A stretch of DNA of 64,000 nucleotides from Bacteroidales bacterium UBA7569 (GCA_002477945.1 DLLF01000002.1:124001-188000); one strand, 5' to 3'. Positions 34,248-43,590 are shown, counted from the stretch's first letter. Translations and numbers: made by a program. Notes: generated by a model not told the origin, from the letters alone.

Positions 34248-35924
34248 TTATATGGCCATAAAGCGCAATAGAGATATATCATCGCCTGTTGCACTTGCTT
34301 TGCGAGACAGTATAGCCACTATGTTGTCTGACATACGTACTGCCCACAGAATACGCTCATTACTACCTTCGGAATATACATCTGTACGCAGGAGTGTCCC
34401 GTCTGTTGCGTACCACAAAGCACAAGTACGGGTCGTATCTTGCGCAAACACCACTACCACATCACCAATAGGCATCACATCTGCCACATCATAACTCGCC
34501 AAAGGTAGTGTATAGGTGGCAAGAACCTTCCCCGTGGCGTCCTTGCGTTGCAGCACTATCGCCGTGTCTGCCGGTGTATGGCGTTTGGGCTTTGGACGTA
34601 TAGCAATAGTCTCCTCATTCATTTCATCGTAGTAGGAGACGAAACCATTAAGTGTACTGGTTGCACTGTCAAGCAACACCACTGCCTGCTGATATGCATC
34701 CTTTTGCACTTGGCAGAAACGCTGTGCCACTGCTATCAGGCTATCCTTGTCATTCATTTTTGTTTGGTTCATGCAGTAACGATACTTTATCATTGCCATA
34801 CTATCCAACCGCTCCGAGAGGGCTGAACGGTGCTGCTCGCATACAGGCAGTTCGCAGTATGTGCGATATAACATAGTGAGGGGTGCTACTGCTTCTTGGC
34901 GTGTAGAGACAGGATGCAATATACTTGTATCCTGTCGCAGCAGCATAGCGGAATAAGCAAGGTGCTCTATCTGCAGCAGAGAACTCATAGGCGAATGGTA
35001 GTCCATACGCTCTATGCGGTTGGGCAGTACAGGATGAGCAACTTCTATGGGCAGGATTTGTCCGTCATAGAACAACTGTGCACATTGTTGCATAATGTGG
35101 TGTTCACGCACAATGTCATCGTACAACACTTGATATACAGAGTCTTGCGCCTGCATAAAGCGGGTAGTCCATGCCCCATAGTCCCACAACGGCACCGTAT
35201 CTTGCAGGAAGTTGGTACTTGTCAATCCGTCCAAGCGATACAATTCAATGGGGATAAAGACAAAGTGCGGCTCGTATCCGCGAATGGGAGCAACCGTCAA
35301 AGCCTGTTGAAACAATGCAATGTCTGTATTTAACTGCTCTGCATGGCGATGAATATCAGTCAGTTGCTGTCGTCCAGCGGAATCCAGCATCAAGTGTGCA
35401 TTCTTCTCACGGGTATTGTGTTCCATGAATGCCGTAAACATACTGCGGCAGGTGTTGTAATTGTCCACCATCCGGTAGAAACGGTTGTGCAGCGTATCGG
35501 TACGTGCAGCCCACAGGAGTACACTGTCCATTCGTGGTTGCAGGTAGCCTTTTAATGTCTCTAACGGAAGATGATTGCCGTGATTAGGTATGTCTGAATA
35601 TAATTGTGCTTTCTGTGTGGCTTTGGCGGCGAAATGCATACAGTTGCCATAGTACAAGCGTGTCTGATAGTACAGCAGGCTCAGTTCATGGTAGTCGCGT
35701 AACGGGTTGTACGCAGGTATCAGCATATAGGTGATGTTGCCCATCTGATAATATACATTAGCCAAAGCGGGATGAGTCTGTTGGTATTCATTCAGTTGGT
35801 ACAATGCCTCATAGGGCGATAGCGTCTGTGTGCGTTGCAGCAAATCGGTATATTTCTCTTGTGCTGCGGCCGGTACTGCCAACAGAACCATCAGGCAAAG
35901 GATATGGCATTTGATGTGTTTCAT
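34248..35924 (-). CDS. Large secreted protein of unknown function
   Basis: A 558-residue protein with a clear signal peptide (ILCLMVLLAVPAAAQ). The mature part is mostly helical with many Tyr, Gln and Leu, for instance TLSPYEALYQLNEYQQTHPAL, which gives a TPR-like impression in the first 100 residues. The last 100 residues turn to beta strands (VLATYTLPLASYDVADVMP) like a propeller blade. I do not recognise a family. It lies between an OmpA/PD40 gene (17 bases) and the radical SAM gene, so it may belong to an outer-membrane complex. Confidence 0.6.
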   Translation of the reverse strand: MKHIKCHILCLMVLLAVPAAAQEKYTDLLQRTQTLSPYEALYQLNEYQQTHPALANVYYQMGNITYMLIPAYNPLRDYHELSLLYYQTRLYYGNCMHFAAKATQKAQLYSDIPNHGNHLPLETLKGYLQPRMDSVLLWAARTDTLHNRFYRMVDNYNTCRSMFTAFMEHNTREKNAHLMLDSAGRQQLTDIHRHAEQLNTDIALFQQALTVAPIRGYEPHFVFIPIELYRLDGLTSTNFLQDTVPLWDYGAWTTRFMQAQDSVYQVLYDDIVREHHIMQQCAQLFYDGQILPIEVAHPVLPNRIERMDYHSPMSSLLQIEHLAYSAMLLRQDTSILHPVSTRQEAVAPLTMLYRTYCELPVCEQHRSALSERLDSMAMIKYRYCMNQTKMNDKDSLIAVAQRFCQVQKDAYQQAVVLLDSATSTLNGFVSYYDEMNEETIAIRPKPKRHTPADTAIVLQRKDATGKVLATYTLPLASYDVADVMPIGDVVVVFAQDTTRTCALWYATDGTLLRTDVYSEGSNERILWAVRMSDNIVAILSRKASATGDDISLLRFMAI

Positions 35925-35941
35925 AATGATAAAGTGTGTGT

Positions 35942-37846
35942 TTACATATCTGTTACTCGGAATTCTACGCGGCGGTTGACAGCTCTGTGTTCGTCAGTGT
36001 CATTGGGCACAATAGGTTTGCGCTTGCCATAGCCTATCGATGTGATACGCTCGGGAGCGATACCGTGGCTCACAATATAGTCCATAGCCGCTTGTCCGCG
36101 TAGTGTTGACAAGCGGTCGTTATAGGCATCCGTACCGCGGTCATCGGTATGTGCCGAGAGTTCTATGCGGAGGTCGGGGTTGTCCTGTAGCAAAGCGACT
36201 ACCCGTTCCAATTCAGGGTATGAACTTTCGGTCAGTAGGTGTGAGTTGTACTCAAAGGTGATGTTACGCAGTTGTAGTATGGCATCTTTGTGTATTGCGC
36301 GCATAGGAATGGTGACAGTTACCACTTGCTGCGGCTCAGGTATAGTCAGCAGTGTATCTGCATAGAAATAGCCTACTGCTGATGTCGTAATATGGTAGGT
36401 ATTATCCCGTATGGCTTGTGCGATATAAGCATTGTGCACAGGTGCAGCTATTATCTGTTCCCGACGGGTGGTGTTGTTCAGCACTACCCGTCCGCTGTCA
36501 ATAGTCCTACCTGTCTCGCTATCCACGATGTATATCTGCGTCTTGTTTCTGCCGGCACGCATAGGGATGTCCAGTTCGGTATGTGTGAACCGCACTTGCT
36601 TGGCTGTATTCAGGTACAATGTAGTATCTTCGAATGCACGTCTGCTGAATGTGATAGCATAGTCTTGCCCGATAGGCAGAGTAAAATCCACGCCTCCTAT
36701 AGAATCACGCAGGCAACGGACAGGAATAGCCTTCCCTGTCTTTTTATCGGTGAATGCGATGCGTTCTGCTTGCAAAGGGGTAAAGAGTTCGCTGTCGAAA
36801 GTACTGATATGGATATTCAGTGCATTAAGAAGACTCACATCATGTTTTTGCTCAGGGTAGCCTGTCTGTTCGGTACAGTCGATGTCCAAGTAGTAGTGCG
36901 AGTGGTTTGGGGCAGTGTAATCAATCGTGTACTTGTCGCCTTGCTGTAGGGCAATGCGATACTTACCCGTTACGGCGTCACTCTTTGCCGTACAAAGCAG
37001 TTGTGCAGTGATGGCGTTGTACACGTATATCTGCCCCTCTATGGGGTGCCCTGTCTGCTCATTGCGCAGTGTTCCGCTCAAGGTAAGGAAAGAAGATGGT
37101 TGCCATTGCTTGTCCAAAGGCATGGTATGACTTTGTGCCACGGCTGTTCCGCGTACTGTTTCCTCCACGGAGTAGTGCAGGTTGTGCGGTATCACCTTAT
37201 CCGTACAGGGAGCATAAGCAGACTGCTCCATAGTGGAATCAAGTATCTGCGGCAGATACCAGTTGTGGGCATCTATACGGCGTGTCCCGTATAGGGCATA
37301 GTGAGCATTGCGCTTGCCCTCACCCATGCGGCGGGCAAACAGCAGCATTTGGTTGTCCGCCAGTATCAAAGGCGATATATCATCATCCGAAGCGATTATG
37401 ATAGGTGCTGCATCTTCCCACTTATCCAATATGCGTTGGGCACAATAGAGCACGTTCTTGTCTGTTGACCTTTTCTGTTTCGGGTCTGCCTGCGTATGCC
37501 GCACGAAATACAATGTCTGTTCATCGCTGCTGATACTTGGCCACAACTCATCTTCTTCCGTGTTAATATCCTTAGGAAGACGGACAGGTGCAAGCCATAC
37601 TTCGCCACGTGCCTCAGATACATAGATGTCATATTGGGTGTCATGAGGTGCTTTGGCTGAAATGTATATGTGCAGAGAGTCAAAACTCATGGATTGGTGC
37701 TGTATGTCCCAGCCCTGCTGTATGTATTTGTGCAGTTCGTTACCGATATGCGTATCGCGTTGTGCAATCATATCGCTCACGGACGTGAGTAGTAATAGTG
37801 CCATTATGCACCATTTCATCGGGGTCTTTCGCTTGGTGTGTATCAT
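35942..37846 (-). CDS. OmpA-family protein with PD40 propeller domain
   Basis: A 634-residue envelope protein with a signal peptide (IMALLLLTSVSDMIAQ). The N-terminal half has PD40/WD40-like beta-propeller repeats (SSDEQTLYFVRHT, LADNQMLLFARR), a carboxypeptidase-regulatory-like domain lies in the middle (GTLRNEQTGHPIEGQIYVYN), and an OmpA C domain ends it (ELSAHTDDRGTDAYNDRLS, SIGYGKRKPI). Such proteins bind peptidoglycan and are related to PorE of the type IX secretion apparatus. A start at 37819 (MKWCIM) is equally possible. It is second in a four-gene operon. Confidence 0.82.
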   Translation of the reverse strand: MIHTKRKTPMKWCIMALLLLTSVSDMIAQRDTHIGNELHKYIQQGWDIQHQSMSFDSLHIYISAKAPHDTQYDIYVSEARGEVWLAPVRLPKDINTEEDELWPSISSDEQTLYFVRHTQADPKQKRSTDKNVLYCAQRILDKWEDAAPIIIASDDDISPLILADNQMLLFARRMGEGKRNAHYALYGTRRIDAHNWYLPQILDSTMEQSAYAPCTDKVIPHNLHYSVEETVRGTAVAQSHTMPLDKQWQPSSFLTLSGTLRNEQTGHPIEGQIYVYNAITAQLLCTAKSDAVTGKYRIALQQGDKYTIDYTAPNHSHYYLDIDCTEQTGYPEQKHDVSLLNALNIHISTFDSELFTPLQAERIAFTDKKTGKAIPVRCLRDSIGGVDFTLPIGQDYAITFSRRAFEDTTLYLNTAKQVRFTHTELDIPMRAGRNKTQIYIVDSETGRTIDSGRVVLNNTTRREQIIAAPVHNAYIAQAIRDNTYHITTSAVGYFYADTLLTIPEPQQVVTVTIPMRAIHKDAILQLRNITFEYNSHLLTESSYPELERVVALLQDNPDLRIELSAHTDDRGTDAYNDRLSTLRGQAAMDYIVSHGIAPERITSIGYGKRKPIVPNDTDEHRAVNRRVEFRVTDM

Positions 37847-37882
37847 AATGTTTTGGTGTAAAATGCTTCTTGGTTGTGTATG

Positions 37883-38683
37883 CTATAGCCATTTAGCCAG
37901 TGCGTCATAGTACTTGGGTGATACAGGTACTGCTTTGACATTGGGCGTGTCTAATTCAGCATTTATCATACCCTCTTTGTCTCGGCGCAATACCTTTACG
38001 TGCTGCGGGTTGATGTAATAACTGCGTTGGCAGCGTACCATACCATACTTCTGCATCATTGGTTCCAAGGCTTTCATAGAGGAACGCAAGGCATATTCTT
38101 TCAGTCGTTCACCGTCCAAATAACAGATATTCACGTAGTTTTCATTGGCAGCAATATACAGTACTGCAGACGGTGCTATCATGAGTTTGAGCCGTTGGGT
38201 GCTGTCCATAAAACGCATGAGACTGTCGTCTTGCGGTATGTTTTCGCTATTCTTACCTGCTAACGCAATTGCCAAGTCGAATATAATATAAGGATATATC
38301 GTCACAAAGAAGAGATAGAAAGCACACCATCCAAGTACCCAGAAATAGGAGAAATCTCCGTGATACATCAGGCTGATATACAATGCACTGAACAGGCTCA
38401 TACTCACTATCTCAGCCATTTCCCATGCTGCATATTTCAGCCACGTCATTTGCAGTTGCCTGTACAGGCATAGCAGCAATACGCGCGACAATATCATTAC
38501 ACCAAGTAAGATACACATAACAATGGTGGTGTTGAAACTCAGCATATCGCGTCCCATCTCCAATAATGCGACTACGCTATGTGGTTTGTAGAGCAATACA
38601 AAGCCGAGACAGAACACAGGTATCCCCAAGATGTAGATGATATTGTACTTGAGTGAACCGAATATCTTAGGCAATTTTTCCAT
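37883..38683 (-). CDS. Membrane-bound LytTR transcription regulator
   Basis: A 266-residue protein with four hydrophobic segments in the first 150 residues and a LytTR DNA-binding domain at about 170-260 (LYIAANENYVNICYLDGERLKEY, MVRCQRSYYINPQHV). Such regulators carry their sensor in the membrane without a separate kinase. It is the first gene of the four-gene operon and probably controls it and itself. I found no good Bacteroidota promoter in front, but the upstream 140 bases hold repeated ATATTTTGT strings. Confidence 0.82.
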   Translation of the reverse strand: MEKLPKIFGSLKYNIIYILGIPVFCLGFVLLYKPHSVVALLEMGRDMLSFNTTIVMCILLGVMILSRVLLLCLYRQLQMTWLKYAAWEMAEIVSMSLFSALYISLMYHGDFSYFWVLGWCAFYLFFVTIYPYIIFDLAIALAGKNSENIPQDDSLMRFMDSTQRLKLMIAPSAVLYIAANENYVNICYLDGERLKEYALRSSMKALEPMMQKYGMVRCQRSYYINPQHVKVLRRDKEGMINAELDTPNVKAVPVSPKYYDALAKWL

Positions 38684-38716
38684 ATTTCAGCACGTTAAAA
38701 TCGTTGTTTTTTAGTC

Positions 38717-38779
38717 ATATTTTGTATAGTGACGAAATGATGTATCACTTATATTTTGTCACAAATACGCTATATTTGT
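38717..38779. promoter_or_regulatory. Cluster of ATATTTTGT strings upstream of the LytTR gene
   Basis: ATATTTTGT occurs at 38717-38725 and 38751-38759, and ATATTTGT at 38772-38779. An AGTGA/TCACT inverted pair lies between the first two. These could be regulator sites but no consensus is matched. Confidence 0.3.
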
Positions 38780-38880
38780 CCCTGTATAAGCATTTTCCAC
38801 AAAAACTATGCCGTAATACAACAGATATATAACCAATGTACAGGTTTACGTAATTGAAGTAGGACAATGAAAACAGCGAA

Positions 38881-38916
38881 CCGGCTAATGACAGATATTA
38901 TATTGTCATTAGCCGG
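38881..38916 (-). terminator. Hairpin terminator after the WG-repeat gene
   Basis: A perfect 13-bp stem (38881-38893 with 38904-38916) around a 10-base AT-rich loop lies just beyond the stop at 38925. The downstream minus-strand bases are only moderately T-rich. Confidence 0.6.
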
Positions 38917-38924
38917 TGATAATT

Positions 38925-39986
38925 TTAACGGATAGCCTTCCCATGGTCATCAATGAGCGTTCCGAAACGGCCGGAGTACTCTCCAAAAGAGGCAAAGAAT
39001 ATGTGCTTAGTCTGTGCCTCTATATCATAGAACAAAGGCGGTGTCAGAACACGATAGTGATTATCCATAAGTCCACACTTATCATTGTAGTCCACATAGA
39101 CGTAGCAATCCGTTGGTTCGTAAATGTCTTTGCCATCGGTATCTTTCCTGTTGGTATTGTAGGTAAGTTCACGTATGCGTTTGTAGATGGTCTCACAAAG
39201 CAGTTTCCCTTCATAGTCAAACAGGTGTTGCGCACCATTGTACTCTGTAGCAATAATTCCTTCCGACCAATCGAAGTCCATAGACTTGTAGTTTCCCATA
39301 AGAATGGTGTCAAGGTTATAGTTATAGACAATGCATTGTTCGCCGAGTTTGGTGTTGTAGAGTTGGTGCTGATAGTCGTTATCAATATAGGTGTATTGTG
39401 CTGGCAAAACCCAGTTGGTAGCGGTGTCAAGCACACCGTAGAGATTGTTCTCATCAGCGATCACCAATTTGCCGCAGTAATAGAGCAGTTCGTACTGTCC
39501 CCGATAGCACAGTCCATGGTGATTGACGATGGAGCCGTCTCTGCGGAAAATATAGACAGAGTCTTTCTTCACCATCACGCCACGATCTGAACTGAACGCC
39601 CATGCCTTATCGTATTCCAAAGGCGTGATTAACACTGCTGTATTCAGGTTGATGTAAGCGCGTTTATCTTGTTTGGCGACAATGCCGATAGTGTCCCCAC
39701 GTCCGATATACAACCATGAAATGCTGTCAAGGAGAATCTCACCCGTGTGCGGGTCATAGATATGGTCAGCGTATTTATAACGCAAGCCCTTATCGCCGAT
39801 TTCCTCTCCATAGAGTTTATTAGCCTTATTAGACGGCGAGCAACCCAAAGAGCCACAAACGGCACAGATTGTTGCTAAAAGTACGATACCGCCACAAAGA
39901 CTGATGACGGTTTTCACAGGATGTAGAGACTGTAATTTTGTCTTTGCTCTGCAGAGCCATGCTGAGAAGTTTTTTGTAGGTTTCAT
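38925..39986 (-). CDS. WG-repeat protein, membrane-anchored
   Basis: A 353-residue protein with one membrane helix (VISLCGGIVLLATICAVCGS) followed by WG-like beta repeats such as NNLYGVLDTATNWVLPAQYTYI, DKCGLMDNHYRVLTPPLFYDI and SGRFGTLIDDHGKAI (each broken into strand, G-hydrophobic-D-x-x-G turn and strand). These form a solenoid of unknown binding function, common in Bacteroidales. The gene stands alone, with a hairpin terminator after it and a 393-base spacer before it. Confidence 0.75.
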   Translation of the reverse strand: MKPTKNFSAWLCRAKTKLQSLHPVKTVISLCGGIVLLATICAVCGSLGCSPSNKANKLYGEEIGDKGLRYKYADHIYDPHTGEILLDSISWLYIGRGDTIGIVAKQDKRAYINLNTAVLITPLEYDKAWAFSSDRGVMVKKDSVYIFRRDGSIVNHHGLCYRGQYELLYYCGKLVIADENNLYGVLDTATNWVLPAQYTYIDNDYQHQLYNTKLGEQCIVYNYNLDTILMGNYKSMDFDWSEGIIATEYNGAQHLFDYEGKLLCETIYKRIRELTYNTNRKDTDGKDIYEPTDCYVYVDYNDKCGLMDNHYRVLTPPLFYDIEAQTKHIFFASFGEYSGRFGTLIDDHGKAIR

Positions 39987-40321
39987 ACGCTATTATGTTT
40001 TTATTACGCTGCGAAGATAGTGACTTTACAAGATGAAGGAAGGCTTTTCGGGCAGGAATGTATGAAATACCAAAAGGACTGTATGAAGTGCTTTCACACA
40101 GTTCTTTTGGTACAATTCTCCATCAGGCGGCGACACCACACACCTTCGTCATAGACATCCTTGCCGAACCTCATAAGTCAACGGACGAGGCAAGGTGTTA
40201 TTGCGGTTGCGATCGCAGTTTGGCACAGACTATATGACCATACTATGCTTATGAAGATATGCCTTGGCTCACATCGCTATCTATTCTTTGGATTATACTC
40301 CCCGTCAATTAGCCATCCCCG
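39987..40321. other. Spacer between the WG-repeat gene and umuD
   Basis: No gene is supported; a frame open from 40161 into umuD has no resemblance to any protein and precedes the umuD promoter. It contains the hairpin listed at 40068-40112 and a weak -7-like TATCTTCG (40019-40012, minus strand). Confidence 0.45.
40068..40112. other. Long near-perfect hairpin in a divergent promoter region
   Basis: TACCAAAAGGACTGT (40068-40082) pairs with ACAGTTCTTTTGGTA (40098-40112) with one G-T wobble; the 15-base loop contains a further TGAA/TTCA pairing. It lies upstream of two divergent genes and so is not a simple terminator for either. Confidence 0.6.
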
Positions 40322-40352
40322 TTGCCTATCTCGCCAAAAACAACTATTTTTG
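40322..40352 (+). promoter_or_regulatory. Promoter for umuDC with flanking direct repeats
   Basis: TTG at 40322-40324 and TATTTTTG at 40345-40352 are 20 bases apart. The nonamer TGCAATGCC overlaps the end of the -7 box (40351-40359) and recurs at the start codon (40376-40384), a 25-base period that could form an operator. Confidence 0.65.
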
Positions 40353-40379
40353 CAATGCCGTACCAAATCGAATTCTGCA

Positions 40380-40847
40380 ATGCCCTGTAAACTAACCGAC
40401 ATCTCCCCCGCCAACCTCTCCGACGAACCCGCCAAAGAAGTTGCCCCATACAGCCAACAGCCCCTTTTTTACGGTCTCCACGCTGGCTTCCCCGCACCCG
40501 TCGGAGACAACGCTAACTCAATAGACCTCACCCGCGAAATCGTACGACACCCCGAAAGCACTTTCTACGCACGCATCACAGGCGACAGCATGCAGGACGC
40601 AGGTATCTTCGACGGCGACATCGTCGTCATCGACCGCTCTCTCGAAGCCCGAGACGGCAATTTCGTCGCGGCTTTCATCGACGGCGAGTTTGCTATCAAA
40701 GAGTTCCGTGCCGACCCCGCCAACCGTTGCGCATGGCTCATCGCACACAATCCCCAATACCCGCCCATCCGCGTCACCGCCGACAACGATTTCTCCGTCT
40801 GGGGCGTCGTCACTCACAACCTCCACCCACTAATCCCTAACCTCTAA
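40380..40847 (+). CDS. umuD: UmuD-like S24 peptidase (SOS mutagenesis)
   Basis: A 155-residue LexA/UmuD-type protein without an N-terminal HTH. The cleavage dyad Ala35-Gly36 (YGLHAGFPAP), nucleophile Ser70 (TGDSMQDAG) and general base Lys107 (FAIKEFR) are all present, so RecA-stimulated self-cleavage is expected. The cleaved form would partner the UmuC polymerase. Start 40380 fits the promoter and the family length. The coding strand is strikingly C-rich, like umuC after it, and unlike the genes on either side. Confidence 0.88.
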   Translation: MPCKLTDISPANLSDEPAKEVAPYSQQPLFYGLHAGFPAPVGDNANSIDLTREIVRHPESTFYARITGDSMQDAGIFDGDIVVIDRSLEARDGNFVAAFIDGEFAIKEFRADPANRCAWLIAHNPQYPPIRVTADNDFSVWGVVTHNLHPLIPNL

Positions 40848-40878
40848 CCTCTAACAGCGAAGCGGTCTAACCTCTGAT

Positions 40879-42246
40879 ATGTTCGCCCTCTGCGACTGCA
40901 ATAATTTCTTCGTCTCCTGCGAGAGGCTCTTTCACCCCGACCTCGAAGGAAAACCCGTCATCGTACTCTCCAACAACGACGGATGTGTCGTCGCACGCTC
41001 CAACGAAGCCAAAGCACTCGGCATCAAAATGGGCGTGCCTTTCTATCAGATACGCGCCTTTGTCGCACAGAACGGCGTTACCGCTTTCTCCTCCAACCTC
41101 AACCTCTATGCCGACCTCTCACAACGCGTCATGAGCCTCCTCGCACAGCACACACCCACCCTCGAACAGTACTCCATCGACGAAGCCTACCTACATATCG
41201 ACCATATACCCACCCAACAACGCAAACCCTACCTCGAACAACTCGCACGACATATCCGCAAATGCGTTGGAATACCCGTCTCTTTCGGCATCGCACCCAC
41301 CAAAACACTCGCCAAAGTCGCCACACGCTATGCCAAACGCTACCCCGCCTACCACGGTGTCTGCACCATCGACTCCGAAGACAAACGCATCAAGGCACTC
41401 CGCAATTTCCCCGTCGCCGACGTGTGGGGATTCGGAGCCAAGGCACAAGCCAAACTTGCCACCGCAGGTATCGCCACCGCACTCGATTTCGCCGACCGAC
41501 CCGCTGTCTTCGCACAAAATCTGCTTAACAAACCCGGACTCCTCACGTGGCGCGAACTCAACGGCACGCCCTGCATCGTCAATGCCAACCGCGACCAAAA
41601 GCAGTCCATCTCCCAAACGCGCACTTTTCCGCACCCCGTCAGCGACATCCACACCGTCGAACGGCTGCTCCTGCAATATCTCTCTCATTGCGCCCTCCAA
41701 CTCCGTCAGCAGCACTCCGTCTGCTCCTCGCTCACGTTCTTTGCACACACCTCGCGCTTCAACGAGCAGGATATGTTCGCCATCTCCCAAACTGTTGCCC
41801 TGCCCGTGCCCACCGCCATCACCGCCGAACTCGCCACACACATGCTACGCGCTTTCCGCACCGCGTGGCAGACATACCCCTATAAACGCGCAGGCGTTAT
41901 CCTCTCCGACATCACACCCGATGCCACTCCACAAACGCTCCTTTTCGACGACCGCCAACGAGACCGCGACATCCGCCTACAGCAAACCATCGACCGCATC
42001 AACGCACATTTCCCCACCTCCCCACTCCAATCCGCCACCGCCACCTCGTGCGAAGCACAATCTACGCGAAGCCTCCAACGCGAAGCCACTAACGTTCGCG
42101 ACAGCGAACCATTCACACGCAGTCATTTACGCGAAGCCAACAACGTGAGCGAAGCGAACAATCTACGTGAGCAAAGCGAACCCGACATCCCCCGCACTCC
42201 CTCTTACACCACATCCTTCGCCTCCCTCCTCGCCCTCAAAGCCTGA
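40879..42246 (+). CDS. umuC: UmuC-like Y-family DNA polymerase V subunit
   Basis: A 455-residue translesion polymerase. Catalytic Asp6 lies in [13 protein letters not shown] and Asp101-Glu102 in [23 protein letters not shown] and GVWGFGA-like [13 protein letters not shown] mark the palm and helix-hairpin-helix. The last 60 residues are a low-complexity Arg-Glu-Ala-Asn tail encoded by repeated GCGAAGC strings, in place of a normal clamp-binding C terminus, although [10 protein letters not shown] ends it. In 41221-41280 I count 22 C and 10 G. A string of TAACCTCT copies precedes the start. Confidence 0.9.
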   Translation: MFALCDCNNFFVSCERLFHPDLEGKPVIVLSNNDGCVVARSNEAKALGIKMGVPFYQIRAFVAQNGVTAFSSNLNLYADLSQRVMSLLAQHTPTLEQYSIDEAYLHIDHIPTQQRKPYLEQLARHIRKCVGIPVSFGIAPTKTLAKVATRYAKRYPAYHGVCTIDSEDKRIKALRNFPVADVWGFGAKAQAKLATAGIATALDFADRPAVFAQNLLNKPGLLTWRELNGTPCIVNANRDQKQSISQTRTFPHPVSDIHTVERLLLQYLSHCALQLRQQHSVCSSLTFFAHTSRFNEQDMFAISQTVALPVPTAITAELATHMLRAFRTAWQTYPYKRAGVILSDITPDATPQTLLFDDRQRDRDIRLQQTIDRINAHFPTSPLQSATATSCEAQSTRSLQREATNVRDSEPFTRSHLREANNVSEANNLREQSEPDIPRTPSYTTSFASLLALKA

Positions 42247-42261
42247 ACATCCAAACAAAAA

Positions 42262-42286
42262 AGGTGCGGGCAGCACGCCCGCACCT
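42262..42286 (-). terminator. Strong hairpin terminator between umuC and the glycosidase-like gene
   Basis: A 10-bp GC-rich stem (AGGTGCGGGC, 42262-42271, with 42277-42286) and a 5-base loop. On the minus strand six T follow, so it mainly ends the minus-strand gene at 42345, but it can also stop umuC. Confidence 0.85.
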
Positions 42287-42344
42287 CATAATATAATTCT
42301 CCACTGCCCACGCCTAACCTCTTATCAGGACAGGACTTTTCCCT

Positions 42345-43217
42345 CTACTCCCACACAATAAACGATATATTCTTGTATATCTTCGGTTCCCATGTTCCCG
42401 ACGGCACGCCCACGCCGTCAAGGTCGATATACCAGCCTATCGCAGTACTGCCTACCAGATATATCGCATTCGTCACACCTATATCCACCAACGCCTGCGT
42501 AAAGTCATGCATTGACTCGGGTGTACCCGTTTCCGCCACCACTATACGTCCTTCCAATTCGCACAACGCACGGCGAATAAACTTTGCTTTCAACTCGTTT
42601 TCCACCAATACTCCGTTATCCACCAGCGGATACTGGCGGAAGAAATCACCACCCCGCTCCGTGGCTTCCTCAAAGAGCGGCGAGTTGTCCGCTACGCCCA
42701 CTGTAACTTCCTTGTCAATGATAGCGCAATAACCACGTTTGCTGAGTCCCCAACTCAACGGTTTTCCGTGCAGCACAAATGCGCCTACTATTTTTTTGTT
42801 ATCCGCCCGAATATCAGCGGCTTGACACATCAAAATAATGTCCGCCGTATCGTGCAGACACTTATAGCCGACTTCCAGATGCGGGGTAACATTCATCGGG
42901 CGCATCAGCCGCAACGGGATATCGTTCACCACCGTGTCATAGAGCAGGGTACCGCGCCTTGTGATGGTGTCGCCGGCGGCTATCCAACCACGTAACGGGT
43001 GCTGCTGAACAGGCTGAACAGGCTCTTCAAACACGCTCTCGGCAGGTTGCTCAGCCGGTTGCCTATGCACTACCAGCAAAGCAACCACAGCCGTTGTCAC
43101 CAGCACACCCGCAATAATGAGCCAACGCAACCGAGCATGGTGGTGCGGCTTGTCCGAGGCGGTACGCGCCGGCTTATTACCTATCACACGTATCTCTGTA
43201 TCTTTGATTTCTTTCAT
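42345..43217 (-). CDS. Membrane-anchored phosphodiester glycosidase-like protein
   Basis: A 290-residue protein with a short cytoplasmic N terminus, one membrane helix (LRWLIIAGVLVTTAVVALLVV), a proline/glutamine-rich linker and a C-terminal domain (about 100-290). That domain resembles the NAGPA/phosphodiester glycosidase family in RRALCELEGRIVVAETGTP and DIGVTNAIYLVGSTAIGWY, but the usual LDGGGS motif is replaced by LVGSTAIG, so activity is doubtful. It overlaps the LytTR gene by four bases (ATGA) and ends before a strong terminator. Confidence 0.6.
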   Translation of the reverse strand: MKEIKDTEIRVIGNKPARTASDKPHHHARLRWLIIAGVLVTTAVVALLVVHRQPAEQPAESVFEEPVQPVQQHPLRGWIAAGDTITRRGTLLYDTVVNDIPLRLMRPMNVTPHLEVGYKCLHDTADIILMCQAADIRADNKKIVGAFVLHGKPLSWGLSKRGYCAIIDKEVTVGVADNSPLFEEATERGGDFFRQYPLVDNGVLVENELKAKFIRRALCELEGRIVVAETGTPESMHDFTQALVDIGVTNAIYLVGSTAIGWYIDLDGVGVPSGTWEPKIYKNISFIVWE

Positions 43218-43582
43218 TGCAATTCTCCTTTCTCAATCAAATCCTTCAAAGCCTTGAGGGCTTCCTTGCTGGCGGTCAGCGAATGTCGATTCTGCAACGC
43301 GTCCACCAACACCAACTGTTGTTTCGGGATATTGATATAATGAACTGAATTTATATTGATAATCAAACTCTTACCTATTCTAACGAACATTCTCCCCAAG
43401 TCGGGCAACTGGTCTGCTATCATACGTTCCAACAGTCCCAATTGCGCAGTCACCATTCTCAATTCGTTGCCTGTTTGTACAATGGTGGAATAGTTGCCAT
43501 CGGATGTGATGTACACGATGTGCCTTGCAGCAATACGCACAAGGTCCGTGTTGGTGGATATGAGCAAACAGGCAGTATTCAT
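43214..43582 (-). CDS. Small LytTR transcription regulator
   Basis: A 122-residue protein that is almost only a LytTR DNA-binding domain (RHIVYITSDGNYSTIVQTGNELR-type start, broken as HIVYITSDGNYSTIV, then MFVRIGKSLIININSVHYI). No receiver or membrane domain is present. The start at 43582 is the last ATG before the domain; the frame is open to 43786 but the promoter at 43591-43622 excludes it. Its transcript would begin within about 5 bases of the start codon. It overlaps the glycosidase-like gene by ATGA. Confidence 0.78.
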   Translation of the reverse strand: MNTACLLISTNTDLVRIAARHIVYITSDGNYSTIVQTGNELRMVTAQLGLLERMIADQLPDLGRMFVRIGKSLIININSVHYINIPKQQLVLVDALQNRHSLTASKEALKALKDLIEKGELQ

Positions 43583-43590
43583 TTGAGTTA

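Noticed and set aside
41191..41841. Glycine-rich 216-codon minus-strand frame opposite umuC
   Set aside because: Its glycine and glutamate richness simply mirrors the C-rich codons of umuC.
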